Positions 25,791-35,094 of a stretch of 64,000 nt of DNA are shown here, piece after piece (position 1 is the stretch's first letter; every line of letters begins with the position of its first letter). The notes beneath the pieces were generated by a model. That model saw only the letters and a program-made list of their open reading frames with translations. It ran no database searches and had not been told where the DNA came from. The DNA lies in contig OY781040.1 of assembly GCA_963676095.1 (NCBI GenBank), forward strand, positions 558,001 to 622,000, read 5' to 3'. This DNA is from G963676095 sp963676095 (GTDB lineage Bacteria > Bacteroidota > Bacteroidia > Bacteroidales > Prolixibacteraceae). The position numbers were made by a program, and so were the translations under genes.

Positions 25791-28700
25791 TCAAAATGAT
25801 ACGTTAACGCCGAACAACAGATTTCTCGTTATGGCGTCAGAAGTATTGATGCTTGTACTCGGATGTTCCGGATCATATAAATTATCAGCGCAAAAGATGA
25901 ATGGGTTCTGTATTGTTGTATAAACTCTCAAATTTGTCAATCCAATCTTCCTAAGCAATACATCTTTGAAGGTATAGCCCAATGAAATGTAGGCAACCTT
26001 TATAAAATTGGTAGAAGACATGGTGTGAGACATAGCTGCCTTCGTATTTCCCCATGATCCGGCTTTATCACGATATGTTCCCATGTTACTGGGTTGAGCC
26101 ATCGAATTGGACGGATTCTCCGGCGTCCAGTAATCCTTTCTCAGATTGTTAAAATTCTGGTTATTGTTTTCCAATGCATAAGAAACAAAAAAACTATTAC
26201 GCATTTTTGCCCCGGCCTGTGCATAAGCATTGAAAGACAAGTCGAATCCCTTATACTTAACCGTATTGGTTATTCCACCGGTCCAGCTTGGGGTCCTTTT
26301 TCCATCAATAATGCGGTCTTTATCATCTATTGTCCCGTCGTCATTCAGGTCCAGGGGCTTAAACTGACCAGGTTTACACCCGTAAGCTGCCGCCTCTTCT
26401 TCTTCGTCCAACTGCCAGACCCCTGCGGTTACGAGATTGAAATTCATATCAACAGGTTCGCCTATAATCCAAAGGTTACTGTAATCGCCGTACTTTCCTG
26501 ATAAAGATTTTCCTTGCGAACTCAAATCTTCTTTATATTGAAGGTCTTCAATCTCATTTTTATTATAGGCAACCGTGAAAACAGTTTCCCAGGAAAAATT
26601 TCCCTTTTTTATGTTTTCCGTGTTCAGGGCAAGTTCGACTCCCTTATTCCTGACTGATCCCACATTCGCAGTAACTGATGAATATCCGGTGGTAACAGGT
26701 ACTGTTTTCGGCATAATCAAGTCTTTGGTCAACCGGTTATAGTACTCGATATTTCCTGAAATACGATGATTGAAGAACCCAAAATCGATCCCGAAATTAT
26801 ATTCAGATGTCCTCTCCCAGCCTAAATCCAGATTTCGTAAGTTGTCAGGCACATAGCCGATAACATCATCAGAACCAAAAGTATAATACTGAGCGCTGCT
26901 TATCGAACCTTCAGTCTGGTAGGCATCGACATTGTCGTTACCTGACTGCCCGTAGCTAATACGCAACTTCAGATTATTCACCCAATTAAATTTTTTCATA
27001 AATTCTTCTTCTGATATGCTCCATGCCAAGGCGGCGGAAGGGAACCCTCCCCATTTATTTCCTGTTGCCAGTTTAGAAGAACCATCATATCGGATACTTG
27101 CCGTGGCAAAATACCGGTCATGATAGACATAATTAGCACGAAACAGGTAAGACATGAGGCTGGATTTTTCGTAACCGGAAGAAGAACTATTAGTGGTACC
27201 TCCATCCAGGTTATACCAAAGAGAATTGTAGCTCAAATAGTTCCCAATTCCTTTGAGCTCCTCTATCTGATCTTGCTGCATTGTAAACACTCCTGTCAGG
27301 TCAAGCCGGTGATTTTTATAGCTCCAGTTATAATTTACCAGGTTATCCCAGACCCAGTTGGTTTCCGTATTCTTGGCATAATTACTGGTTGCATCGTTTG
27401 TCCCCTTATTTGCTTTCGTATATTTTCCCCGGTACTGTCCGATTTCATTAAAAGTGATATCAGGAGAAAATACCGTTTTAATATTTACCCCTTTAAAAGG
27501 GGTAACGGAAAAATAGATATTACCAAGAAAGTTGTATTTTTTAGTTTTATTAAACTCATTCTTCATCGTAGTAAGCGCATTATATTGTCCGTTGGAATAG
27601 GACCATACTTCTTCTCCTGTAACCAGATCTACCGGATGGTATGTAGGTCTCAAACGAAATGCGTCCTGTAAAAGATCGGAGTTTCCGGTATCCCGGATTG
27701 AATGAGTCCCGTACATATTAACCCCAAAATTCACGATATCATTCGCATTCACATCGATCACTGCATGTAAATTATAACGCGTGTATTCCTGCGGGTACAA
27801 CATTCCGTCTTCATAGTAATAGCCAGCGGAGAAGGCATAGGTAGAACGATTATTTCCTCCTGAAGCGGAGACGGTATGATCGGTCATTAACGCAGGAGAA
27901 GATATGGCATCGACCCAGTTGAAATAGTTGCTATCTTCAATGGCTTTCAGCTCAGATGCAGTAAAAATGGCTGAATCGTCCCTGTAAACATTATCATTCT
28001 GAGCCCGGTAAGCTTCCCTCGCCAGCTGCACATATTCAGGTCCGGACATCATGTTGGGCAAATGGGTATAATCACGGTATCCGACATACCCGCTATAGGA
28101 AATATTCAACTGATCCTTTTTTCCTTTCTTCGTAGTGACAATAATAACACCGTTTGTTGCGCGGGAGCCATATATGGCTGTGGATGATGCATCCTTTAAT
28201 ATATCTATCTTTTCTATATCTGCAGGATTAATATCGTCCAGATTGGCCCCGGGAATTCCGTCAACTACGACTAAAGGATCGGTGGATCCGGAAATTGTAT
28301 TCAATCCTCTGATTTTTATACTGTAGCTACCTCCTGGTTTATTATTCGATCGTATAATGTTAACACCAGGTACAACTCCCTGCATCGCCCCAACAGGATC
28401 TATCTTCCCGCTACTCACCAAATCGCTTGCCGAAACGGATGCTATTGCACCTGTTAAATCACTCTTTTTCATAGTTCCATATCCAACGGCGACAACCTCT
28501 CCCAAGCCCACCGTTTCTTCTGCCATGCTTACATCAATGACATTTTTCCCATTCACAGGCAGCTCCTGGCTCCTCATCCCGACAAAGGAGAATACCAGCG
28601 TTCCTTTCGCCGGGATGCTCGTCAGCGTGTATTTACCTTCGCTATTGGTTATCGTTCCTTGTGTCGTCCCCTTTACAACGACTGTCACCCCGGGCAGAGG

Positions 28701-29129
28701 AGCCCCGGAAGAATCGGTCACCTTCCCGGAAACACCTTTTTGCTGTGCCGATTCAGCCTGCCCCTGTCCCGGGGATTCGATCAAGATATTATGATCGACA
28801 AAACGATAAGAAATGTCCTTCCCGCTAAAAAGCTGGTTAAGTACCTCCTCGATACTCTTGTTTTGCACATCGACATTCACGATCTGCTGGTCGTTCAACT
28901 GATCGCGGTTATAAAAGAAGTAGTAATCGGTCTGTTCCTCGATCGAGTTGAAAACATCGACCAGTCTGGAACTTTGCATCTTTAAAGTCAGTTTAGAGTT
29001 TTGTGCATAAACACCCGCTGATACAGACCCGAAAGTGACCAGCATCATAAAAACAAAGAACTTCATCATAAGCCAAAGTTTTTTTAGGCAAGAGATATCA
29101 ATCTCTGTCAGTTTTTCGCATTTTTTCAT
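25791..29129 (-). CDS. SusC/RagA-family TonB-dependent transporter with STN signalling domain
   Basis: 1112 residues. After a signal peptide (to about residue 43) comes an STN domain (about 48-120, LTLKMQSSRLVDVFNSIEEQ), which contacts FecR in the periplasm. Next are a carboxypeptidase-regulatory-like domain (GVSGKVTDSSGAPLPGVTV), a plug (DPLVVVDGIPGANLDDINPA, AIYGSRATNGVIIVTTKKGK) and a barrel. It transduces substrate binding to the sigma/FecR pair encoded just upstream. Length and layout are normal. A hairpin at 29189-29216 lies in the 213-bp gap before it. Confidence 0.95.
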   Translation of the reverse strand: MKKCEKLTEIDISCLKKLWLMMKFFVFMMLVTFGSVSAGVYAQNSKLTLKMQSSRLVDVFNSIEEQTDYYFFYNRDQLNDQQIVNVDVQNKSIEEVLNQLFSGKDISYRFVDHNILIESPGQGQAESAQQKGVSGKVTDSSGAPLPGVTVVVKGTTQGTITNSEGKYTLTSIPAKGTLVFSFVGMRSQELPVNGKNVIDVSMAEETVGLGEVVAVGYGTMKKSDLTGAIASVSASDLVSSGKIDPVGAMQGVVPGVNIIRSNNKPGGSYSIKIRGLNTISGSTDPLVVVDGIPGANLDDINPADIEKIDILKDASSTAIYGSRATNGVIIVTTKKGKKDQLNISYSGYVGYRDYTHLPNMMSGPEYVQLAREAYRAQNDNVYRDDSAIFTASELKAIEDSNYFNWVDAISSPALMTDHTVSASGGNNRSTYAFSAGYYYEDGMLYPQEYTRYNLHAVIDVNANDIVNFGVNMYGTHSIRDTGNSDLLQDAFRLRPTYHPVDLVTGEEVWSYSNGQYNALTTMKNEFNKTKKYNFLGNIYFSVTPFKGVNIKTVFSPDITFNEIGQYRGKYTKANKGTNDATSNYAKNTETNWVWDNLVNYNWSYKNHRLDLTGVFTMQQDQIEELKGIGNYLSYNSLWYNLDGGTTNSSSSGYEKSSLMSYLFRANYVYHDRYFATASIRYDGSSKLATGNKWGGFPSAALAWSISEEEFMKKFNWVNNLKLRISYGQSGNDNVDAYQTEGSISSAQYYTFGSDDVIGYVPDNLRNLDLGWERTSEYNFGIDFGFFNHRISGNIEYYNRLTKDLIMPKTVPVTTGYSSVTANVGSVRNKGVELALNTENIKKGNFSWETVFTVAYNKNEIEDLQYKEDLSSQGKSLSGKYGDYSNLWIIGEPVDMNFNLVTAGVWQLDEEEEAAAYGCKPGQFKPLDLNDDGTIDDKDRIIDGKRTPSWTGGITNTVKYKGFDLSFNAYAQAGAKMRNSFFVSYALENNNQNFNNLRKDYWTPENPSNSMAQPSNMGTYRDKAGSWGNTKAAMSHTMSSTNFIKVAYISLGYTFKDVLLRKIGLTNLRVYTTIQNPFIFCADNLYDPEHPSTSINTSDAITRNLLFGVNVSF

Positions 29130-29188
29130 AAATTTGAAATGTTAGATTTATAAAATTGATTTTAGCAATTCATTGCTATCGATTTTTA

Positions 29189-29216
29189 GAGGGGGAATAC
29201 TTCGACCTATTCCCTC
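29189..29216. terminator. Hairpin between the FecR-like and SusC genes
   Basis: GAGGGGGAATA (29189-29199) pairs with TATTCCCTC (29208-29216) with two bulged Gs. On the plus strand a T-run follows. On the minus (transcribed) strand no T-run follows, so it may be a leader structure of the susC mRNA rather than a terminator for sigma/FecR. Confidence 0.4.
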
Positions 29217-29342
29217 TTTTTTATCAAAAGCAATTCTTCATTTGTTCTTTTTCATTTATTCCCTGTATAAATTGATTATTCACGAACTTATTCCCCGTCG
29301 ACATTACATTCAACATATAACAACACAACCATTTTGGCACAA

Positions 29343-30353
29343 TCATTCTTTGCTCAGCCACACCTCTTTATCCTTAATGTAATAATTAATCTTAGCCGTA
29401 ATTTTAAATTTCTCAAGGGCATCAATCAGGTTATTGTTGTAGCTGAACATTCCCCTGAACCGGTAACGTTCCATGTCAGGATCCTTAAACCTGAACTTAA
29501 CGCCATATATTTTTTCCAGTACTCTTGTCAAGTCGCCAAGCGTCGCATCCTTAAAAATAACCTGGCCATTCCGCCATGCAGTATATATAGGGGTATCCAC
29601 ATCCTGAACCTGTAGTTTTCTCCGGTTTAAATCATAAGAAGCCCGTTCTCCCGGTTCAAGTTCGACTACCCGCTGTTTACTTTCCCTGTTAAGTTCCAGC
29701 TCGATATGCCCCTCGCTTAAAACGGTTTCAAACAGCTCTGAATCAGAAAAAGCTTTTACATTAAATGATGTTCCGGTCACCTTGACATCAGCCAATGAAG
29801 TCCTGACATAAAACGGCTTCCTTTTATTTTTTGCCACTTCGAAGTAGGCTTCACCATCCAGTTGTACTGACCTGGCTTCATCTCCAAAAAGTTCTGGATC
29901 GTATGTAATTTTCGAGTTTGAATTAATCCAGACGTTTGTTCCGTCAGGAAGTTTACATTGAGATATATGCCCGGAAGGGGCAGAAATTTCACAAACAGCA
30001 TGTTGCAACGCTTCTGATGGCCGACTTTCAAAAAACAAAACAGTTAAGCCAATTGCGATTGGAAAGGCCAGGATAGCAGCAGCCCGGTAAATCCTCGCGA
30101 GCCTTTTGCTCTTAAGAGAACATGAGACCAAATTCTTATTGATAGTTTCTGCAATCTTCAACCTGTCGCGCTGAATTTCACCGGCTGATATCCAAGACCC
30201 GGAGGCATTCCAAGCCTCCAGGCGTTCTTCGTACTCTTTCCGGTTATCGGTAGACTCGGCCATCCACCCACCAATCTGAGCAATTTCCCCTTCAGTGGCA
30301 TTTCCGGAGATAACCCTGGCGATTAACGAATCCATATTGCTTTTGTCTGCCAT
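29343..30353 (-). CDS. FecR-family anti-sigma factor
   Basis: 336 residues: a cytoplasmic N-terminal sigma-binding part (1-85, with GNATEGEIAQIGGWMAES), one membrane helix (about 90-108, AAAILAFPIAIGLTVLFF), a periplasmic FecR domain (about 118-215, with GHISQCKLPDGTNVWINSNS) and a C-terminal STN-like DUF4974 domain (about 265-335). It holds the ECF sigma encoded 62 bp upstream inactive until the STN domain of the downstream SusC signals. Gene order sigma-FecR-SusC is the standard trans-envelope circuit. Confidence 0.93.
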   Translation of the reverse strand: MADKSNMDSLIARVISGNATEGEIAQIGGWMAESTDNRKEYEERLEAWNASGSWISAGEIQRDRLKIAETINKNLVSCSLKSKRLARIYRAAAILAFPIAIGLTVLFFESRPSEALQHAVCEISAPSGHISQCKLPDGTNVWINSNSKITYDPELFGDEARSVQLDGEAYFEVAKNKRKPFYVRTSLADVKVTGTSFNVKAFSDSELFETVLSEGHIELELNRESKQRVVELEPGERASYDLNRRKLQVQDVDTPIYTAWRNGQVIFKDATLGDLTRVLEKIYGVKFRFKDPDMERYRFRGMFSYNNNLIDALEKFKITAKINYYIKDKEVWLSKE

Positions 30354-30415
30354 TCAATTTCTGAATTAAATTACCTAACAGACGAAAAACCTAAAGAGGC
30401 ACCCTGTAATGATTG

Positions 30416-30997
30416 TCAACTTTTTTTCGAAAAAATGTACATCATCAATCGAACAATATGGTTATCTGACAATTGACTTCTTAATTTTTTTAATGCTATC
30501 CCCATTTGCATTTCGACTGTTTTAACTGAGATATTCAGTTTCTCCGCTATCTGACTGTATTTTAGCCCCTCGAACCGGCATAGCAGGAATATCTCCCTGC
30601 ATTTATCCGGCAATTGTTCGATGCACCGGTTAATCCGGTCATTTAACTCGGCCTCTTCAAGCTTATCTTCGAATTGAGAATACAGTTTTTTCTCCAGTGT
30701 TTCTGATAGTCTCTCACTCTTTTTTGATTGCCGCAGATAGTCAATTGATTTGTTCCTGACAGATTTGTAAAGATATGTTTTAACAGGTCCCCGGATCCTG
30801 ATTTTCTCCTTCTTCAACCATAAATCCACAAAGAATTCCTGGACAACAGAACGCGACAGGTCCAGGTCTTTAAGGTACTTGTTAGCGAAAAGGCAAAGGG
30901 AAGAATAGTATTCATTAAACAGCCTTTCAAAAGAGTTCTCATCCCACCCAACCGGTATATTTGGATTATCAACCTCTGTCATTTTGGGTTCTTTCAA
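30416..30997 (-). CDS. ECF-type RNA polymerase sigma factor
   Basis: 193 residues with sigma region 2 (FERLFNEYYSSLCLFANKYL, then VVQEFFVDLWLKKEKI) and region 4 (IEQLPDKCREIFLLCRFEG, LKYSQIAEKLNISVKTVEMQ), as in Bacteroidota ECF sigmas paired with FecR. It should activate the SusC/SusD/enzyme operon that follows and probably its own gene. An alternative start at Met6 is possible. Confidence 0.93.
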   Translation of the reverse strand: MKEPKMTEVDNPNIPVGWDENSFERLFNEYYSSLCLFANKYLKDLDLSRSVVQEFFVDLWLKKEKIRIRGPVKTYLYKSVRNKSIDYLRQSKKSERLSETLEKKLYSQFEDKLEEAELNDRINRCIEQLPDKCREIFLLCRFEGLKYSQIAEKLNISVKTVEMQMGIALKKLRSQLSDNHIVRLMMYIFSKKS

Positions 30998-31076
30998 TAT
31001 CCAGGTTCGTTTTTAGTTAGTTAAAGGAATTAGCCGGATTTTTTCCGGATCAAAATCAGGCTAAAGTATAAAAAAG

Positions 31077-31511
31077 TTACTTCAGTTTCTTTTTGTACTT
31101 AATAATTTCCATCAAATCTTCAATTTGCTCTTCCCGTTCGATTTCAAGAGCCAAAGGGATCAGTTTTCCGATAGTTTTAGCTTTCGAAAAAGTCTCTTTT
31201 ATCTCTTCCTTAATTTCCAGATCGAAAATTCCCAAACGGGTCTTCTCTGAAAAATAAAAACCTGTCTTAATAAACTTTTCCCAAACTGAAAGCCAGAGAA
31301 TTGTCTTCTTCCTGAATACCACTTTGCATAGCCAGGCATTTCCATCCTTATAAAACCGCCATTGGGGTTCCATTCCTAACTCATCAATAAAAATTTTCAT
31401 CAACTCTTTATAAACAGAGAAAACTTCCTTTCCAAGGGCGTTTTCCAATACTTCTTCTGTCGGTTCGGTTTCTGCTTCACGTAAAAGCATAATTTGATTT
31501 TCTGATTTCAT
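31077..31511 (-). CDS. DUF3788-type cytoplasmic protein
   Basis: 144 residues, no signal peptide. Sequence such as EPQWRFYKDGNAWLCKVVFR, KTILWLSVWEKFIKTGFYF and AKTIGKLIPLALEIEREEQI matches the DUF3788/YdhG-like group of small proteins. Function is unknown; they occur as singletons in many Bacteroidota and Firmicutes. It is leftward, about 80 bp before the sigma gene, and probably a separate unit. Confidence 0.7.
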   Translation of the reverse strand: MKSENQIMLLREAETEPTEEVLENALGKEVFSVYKELMKIFIDELGMEPQWRFYKDGNAWLCKVVFRKKTILWLSVWEKFIKTGFYFSEKTRLGIFDLEIKEEIKETFSKAKTIGKLIPLALEIEREEQIEDLMEIIKYKKKLK

Positions 31512-31717
31512 TTTTCCAAGCGGTTTTAAATTTTACATTTCAGTTAAAGTAATACAATACAGATAAATATACAGCCTCTACATTTATAACATAAATACCA
31601 GCCTTCATGGAAATTCTCATTTATACCCCAGTATGCCCAAAAGTTTGCAAAAACAGCAGATATGCTGATTGCAATCCAAATGATTATTTTTTTGTGTGTC
31701 GAATTTTTCAATTACCT

Positions 31718-32434
31718 TTAATTCATTTCAAACCGCACTAATATTAAATATTCCAATTTTATTTTTTCAAAATCGATATCAGGTTCTTGTTCAATTAATT
31801 TGTCTGAGGTTCCGTAGCTCCGAACGACAATATTCGCTAAGCCTGCAGCTTTTCCCTGAAATGCATAAACCGGACTATCTAATTCCTGGATATAAATAGC
31901 CTTTCCAATATTCTGACCAATTGCATTAGTCAGGGAAACAGCCTTTTCCCGCGCTGCCTTTATTGCATTTATTTTCACTTCTGCCTTATATTTCTGGATA
32001 TCTGAATGTTCAATTCTTTCGATTGAAATATTCGATAATCCCAGCGATTCAAGTTTCTGAATAACTTGTCCCGCTTTTTTGGCATTATCGACCACCAGCT
32101 GATATTCTTTCACTGAATTAATTTCAGAACCTTTCAACCAATATTTTTGGAAATTACTTGCCATATCTTTTATTGAAAGCTGTTTTGAAATGTCGATTCC
32201 AATTCCGGAGAGCTTTTCAGTCATTGACCGTTCAATTTCCTGAAGGTCCTGTTTCCCTTTAAAATCTTTTTCATCGACAATAATTTTTAAATAGATTTCA
32301 TTCGGAACGATTTCCAGTTCTGCTTTTCCGGTTACTTCAATATAATTCTGGTCAATAAAATTTTTTTCTCCGGTCTGCGAAAAAGAAGTCAGCGTAAAAG
32401 CTGTAAATACAATAAAAATTAGTTTTTTCATCAT
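31718..32434 (-). CDS. SIMPL (DUF541) domain periplasmic protein
   Basis: 238 residues with a signal peptide (MKKLIFIVFTAFTLTSFS). The SIMPL/DUF541 fold is indicated by IEVTGKAELEIVPNEIYLKI near the mature N terminus, KEYQLVVDNAKKAGQVIQKL and AIKAAREKAVSLTNAIGQNI. Known relatives are periplasmic or surface proteins (for example E. coli YggE) linked to oxidative-stress tolerance; the mechanism is unclear. It is a monocistronic gene. An in-frame Met one codon upstream gives the annotated start. Confidence 0.85.
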   Translation of the reverse strand: MMKKLIFIVFTAFTLTSFSQTGEKNFIDQNYIEVTGKAELEIVPNEIYLKIIVDEKDFKGKQDLQEIERSMTEKLSGIGIDISKQLSIKDMASNFQKYWLKGSEINSVKEYQLVVDNAKKAGQVIQKLESLGLSNISIERIEHSDIQKYKAEVKINAIKAAREKAVSLTNAIGQNIGKAIYIQELDSPVYAFQGKAAGLANIVVRSYGTSDKLIEQEPDIDFEKIKLEYLILVRFEMN

Positions 32435-32659
32435 GTTTCTGTTTTAGTGCAGTTTGTTTACATTGTTTATAACGTTATTTATTTTACCAACGTTGATGCA
32501 AATTACAACATTCAGATGAGAATTAAGGAATGACCGGAATAAAATCATGGTTCCATCTTTTATTAAATTGACATTAGCCTTTACGATTATTTCCGGCAGG
32601 GAATTCCTGTATTTTGCATATATTTACAAGTAATTATATTTTATTACTTATATCAAAAT

Positions 32660-32989
32660 ATGGATTTAAATAATAATATATTATCACTTATAAACAGGAC
32701 TCCGGATGCTATTTTAAAAATAGTTGCGGATCATGTGAAAGAACGAAGGCTGGAGAAAAACTATACACAAAAAGCATTGGCTTCACGTGCAGGGATCCCC
32801 TTTGGAACTTATCGCCGGTTTGAAACTTCCGGAGAGATCTCTTTCCGGGGACTTGTCCTGATCGGACTGGCCCTTGAAATGACAGGAAAATTCGATCAGC
32901 TTTTTTCAGATCCTGCTTACAGGAGTATGGATGAATTACTGAACAGAAAGAAAAGTAAAAAACGTAAAAGAGGTTCACACAATGGATAA
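32660..32989 (+). CDS. XRE-family HTH regulator, HipB-like antitoxin
   Basis: 109 residues with an XRE HTH at about 22-75 (VKERRLEKNYTQKALASRAG, IPFGTYRRFETSGEISFRGL) and a basic tail (KKSKKRKRGSHNG). This matches the HipB-type antitoxins that precede hipA kinase toxins in Bacteroidota. The stop codon overlaps an ATG (32982), exactly where hipA should start, but only about eight HipA-like codons remain. It is therefore probably an orphan antitoxin or regulator. Confidence 0.75.
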   Translation: MDLNNNILSLINRTPDAILKIVADHVKERRLEKNYTQKALASRAGIPFGTYRRFETSGEISFRGLVLIGLALEMTGKFDQLFSDPAYRSMDELLNRKKSKKRKRGSHNG

Positions 32990-33077
32990 AATCTCAATCG
33001 TAGAAACCTTTTGCAGGAGCAATTTGTCGGGAGATTGGTTTTCACAAGAGAGTTATTTATTCATTACCGCGTCCTGA
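32982..33077 (+). pseudogene. 5' remnant of a hipA-like toxin gene
   Basis: The ATG overlaps the end of the HipB-like gene and begins MDKISIVE, the kind of N terminus I expect for Bacteroidota HipA. After that the similarity is lost and the frame closes after 31 codons, running into the convergent SnoaL-like gene. I infer that the toxin gene was deleted, leaving its translationally coupled start. Confidence 0.4.
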
Positions 33078-33520
33078 TATTTTTTTAATAAATCCGGGTT
33101 ATCGATCGAACCATGATGCTGAATTTGTTTCCATTCACCGTCTTTCCTGATAAAAACCCGGGAAGTCCTGATCGCCAGATCTATCTTTACGTTTTCCTTT
33201 TCAAGATATCCCCTTTCTCTTCCGGTGACCAAAAACATATTGTCAGTCGAATGCAATGTAAAGTCATAAAACTCGACATACACCCTTGCCTTTCCATTAA
33301 ATATTTTATCGTAAACACCTTCTATGTTATTCCAGTCTCTCATTATTCCGCCAACAGGATTATCCATAGAAGCCTCTTTAGTGTTTAGCCAGACTTGTTT
33401 CATCAAATCCATATCCCGGTGATTGAAGGCCTTGTAAAAATTAACTAAAGCCCTTAATTTTTCATTTTCAACAGTCGCTAAATCCTCTGAACCATTGATT
33501 ACTGTCATTGTAATGTCCAT
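33053..33520 (-). CDS. SnoaL-like (NTF2-fold) protein
   Basis: 155 residues with the SnoaL/DUF4440 pattern: an N-terminal helix LRALVNFYKAFNHRDMDLMK, then SMDNPVGGIMRDWNNIEGVY, a sheet with FLVTGRERGYLEKENVKIDL, and a C-terminal strand WKQIQHHGSIDNP. Such NTF2-fold proteins are small ligand-binding proteins or enzymes, and no catalytic role can be assigned. It lies 44 bp downstream of the Crp/Fnr-type gene and is probably co-transcribed with it. Confidence 0.75.
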   Translation of the reverse strand: MDITMTVINGSEDLATVENEKLRALVNFYKAFNHRDMDLMKQVWLNTKEASMDNPVGGIMRDWNNIEGVYDKIFNGKARVYVEFYDFTLHSTDNMFLVTGRERGYLEKENVKIDLAIRTSRVFIRKDGEWKQIQHHGSIDNPDLLKKYQDAVMNK

Positions 33521-33563
33521 AACTCTGTTTTTTTAATTTATACAAAGTTCGGAGCTTATTTTT

Positions 33564-34145
33564 TCAATTCCCTTGATGTATGTTAAGAAAAAAATCTTTT
33601 CTTATCCTGCTAAACGACTCCGGCTGTATCCCTAAATACAAGGCAATTTGGTTTAATGGCAGTCTGTTTTCAATGCTTTCGTACTGCTTTCTGAAAATAG
33701 CATATCGCTCAGAAGCATTATTTACCAGCAACGATTTTTCCCTGTTGCACTTTTTCAGCGTTTGCGCTTCAAATATTTTCAGTCCTAACGCAATCCAGCA
33801 ACTATTTCTCAGGTATAGCTTCTCAAGAAATTCCTTCGGTATTATTATAATTTCAGCGTTTTCAATGGTCTGAATATTCCAATCTGTTATTCCCTGCGTA
33901 ATAAAACTTGTAAAAGCGGAAACAAACGAGTTCTCCGCATAAAACTCAACTATTTTTTCCTTCCCCTTGTCGTCAATGACATATGATTTTAATAATCCTG
34001 ATTTAACAACGCCAATTTTTCTGCAAACCGTATTGGCCGTATGAAAATAATCGCCTTTCCCCAGATTTTCTGTCCTTACATTGTTTAGGAAAAACTCCCT
34101 TTCAGCCTCCGGAATATCAATCTCTGTTTCAAAAATTCTGTTCAT
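33564..34145 (-). CDS. Crp/Fnr-family transcriptional regulator
   Basis: 193 residues: a cNMP-binding-like N-terminal domain (RKIGVVKSGLLKSYVIDDKG, KEKIVEFYAENSFVSAFTSF) and a C-terminal winged-HTH with LNQIALYLGIQPESFSRIRK. It belongs to the Bacteroidota group of Crp-like regulators that often control a neighbouring small redox or detoxification gene. The downstream SnoaL-like gene is the probable target. There is no cysteine cluster for an Fe-S centre, so it is not a classical Fnr. Confidence 0.88.
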   Translation of the reverse strand: MNRIFETEIDIPEAEREFFLNNVRTENLGKGDYFHTANTVCRKIGVVKSGLLKSYVIDDKGKEKIVEFYAENSFVSAFTSFITQGITDWNIQTIENAEIIIIPKEFLEKLYLRNSCWIALGLKIFEAQTLKKCNREKSLLVNNASERYAIFRKQYESIENRLPLNQIALYLGIQPESFSRIRKDFFLNIHQGN

Positions 34146-34231
34146 TTTAGTTCGTTAATAATGTATCTGGTTGCGGAAAAGAGTCAAGTTAGGAAATACG
34201 GGCATTATCTTCATCGAGTCATGGCCGGACC

Positions 34232-34876
34232 CTATTTTAATTTTGCTATTTCACTTTGGGGCAGTCCGGTATATTTCATAATTTTCTCAATCGGTTCTTT
34301 TGCCTTTTTCATTTCTCTTGCAATCTCAATATTTCTTTTCTTTATCGATCTCTCCCTTTCCAACTTTACAGCTTCCGTTCTGATTTTCTTTTCTTCCTTC
34401 CTTATGCGTTCTATCAATTCATATTGAGGGACCCACTTAATGCTTTGTTCCAGTTCTTCCAATAACCCGATATCCAGAAAGCTTAAATACGAACCCGCCG
34501 ATATAATCATGTGGTCGATCACCCCGATGTTCAGGATCCGTCCCACCTGGATCAACCGGTCCGTTAAATCCTTGTCGGCCTCAGACGGCTCCATTTCCCC
34601 GCTCGGGTGGTTATGTGCCATGATCACTTTTATTGCCCCTTTCAGCACCGCGACGCGAAAAACATTCATCGGCTCTACAGTGGTGGCGTTTACGCTTCCA
34701 AGGCTTACCAGCTCGATGTACAGGATCCGGTTATTGTTGGCCAGGCCGATCATCCAGAAATGTTCCTTCTCCTGGTCTATCTTTTCTTCCCTCAGAAGGA
34801 TATCCTGCATTACACTAAAGACATCTTCCGAATTTAGGAGTTTTATTTTTTGTTCTTCTGTCAGTTCAATGGTCAT
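34232..34876 (-). CDS. RadC-like JAB-domain protein, copy 1
   Basis: About 214 residues from the Met at 34876 (MTIELTEEQKIKLL). That start is preferred because it is shared with copy 2 and with two ghost copies, and a TACTTTTG promoter box lies 25 bp upstream. The frame is open to 35017, but the extra part is not conserved. The JAB metal motif is complete (IMAHNHPSG, then PSEADKDLT). The N-terminal helix-hairpin-helix domain of chromosomal RadC is absent. A charged coiled coil follows the JAB fold, and the protein ends in REMKKAKEPIEKIMKYTGLP, a tail like that of Rpn-type nucleases. Metalloprotease or nuclease-related function is unproven. Copy 2 (37354-38019) is nearly identical except in the coiled coil. 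Confidence 0.85.
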   Translation of the reverse strand: MTIELTEEQKIKLLNSEDVFSVMQDILLREEKIDQEKEHFWMIGLANNNRILYIELVSLGSVNATTVEPMNVFRVAVLKGAIKVIMAHNHPSGEMEPSEADKDLTDRLIQVGRILNIGVIDHMIISAGSYLSFLDIGLLEELEQSIKWVPQYELIERIRKEEKKIRTEAVKLERERSIKKRNIEIAREMKKAKEPIEKIMKYTGLPQSEIAKLK

Positions 34877-34900
34877 CTTGTTGTATATCGCGTTGTCTGA

Positions 34901-34908
34901 CAAAAGTA
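34901..34908 (-). promoter_or_regulatory. -7 box of radC-like copy 1
   Basis: The minus strand reads TACTTTTG, a TAnnTTTG match 25 bp before the start codon. The same box is kept at 38044-38051 and in the two ghost copies, so the repeat unit carries its own promoter. Confidence 0.5.
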
Positions 34909-35094
34909 AAACATTTTGCAATTCATCATTCCTGAATAAATCAGAAGTTGAACTTTTCCTTATATTGGTTTCTGTGAAAACCATATCGACAGAAGATCCA
35001 CCCAGAGTGGTAATCATTTTTCATGTCTGCCAATAATAAATGATCATTCTTCATATAAAGTAATTGTTTTTCACGTTATTTTTGTAAAAAACAT

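Noticed and set aside
34440..35036. 198-codon plus-strand ORF antisense to radC copy 1 (and a similar one at 37583-38098)
   Set aside because: Shadow of the strongly supported radC-like genes, with low-complexity Ser/Arg-rich translation and no known domain.
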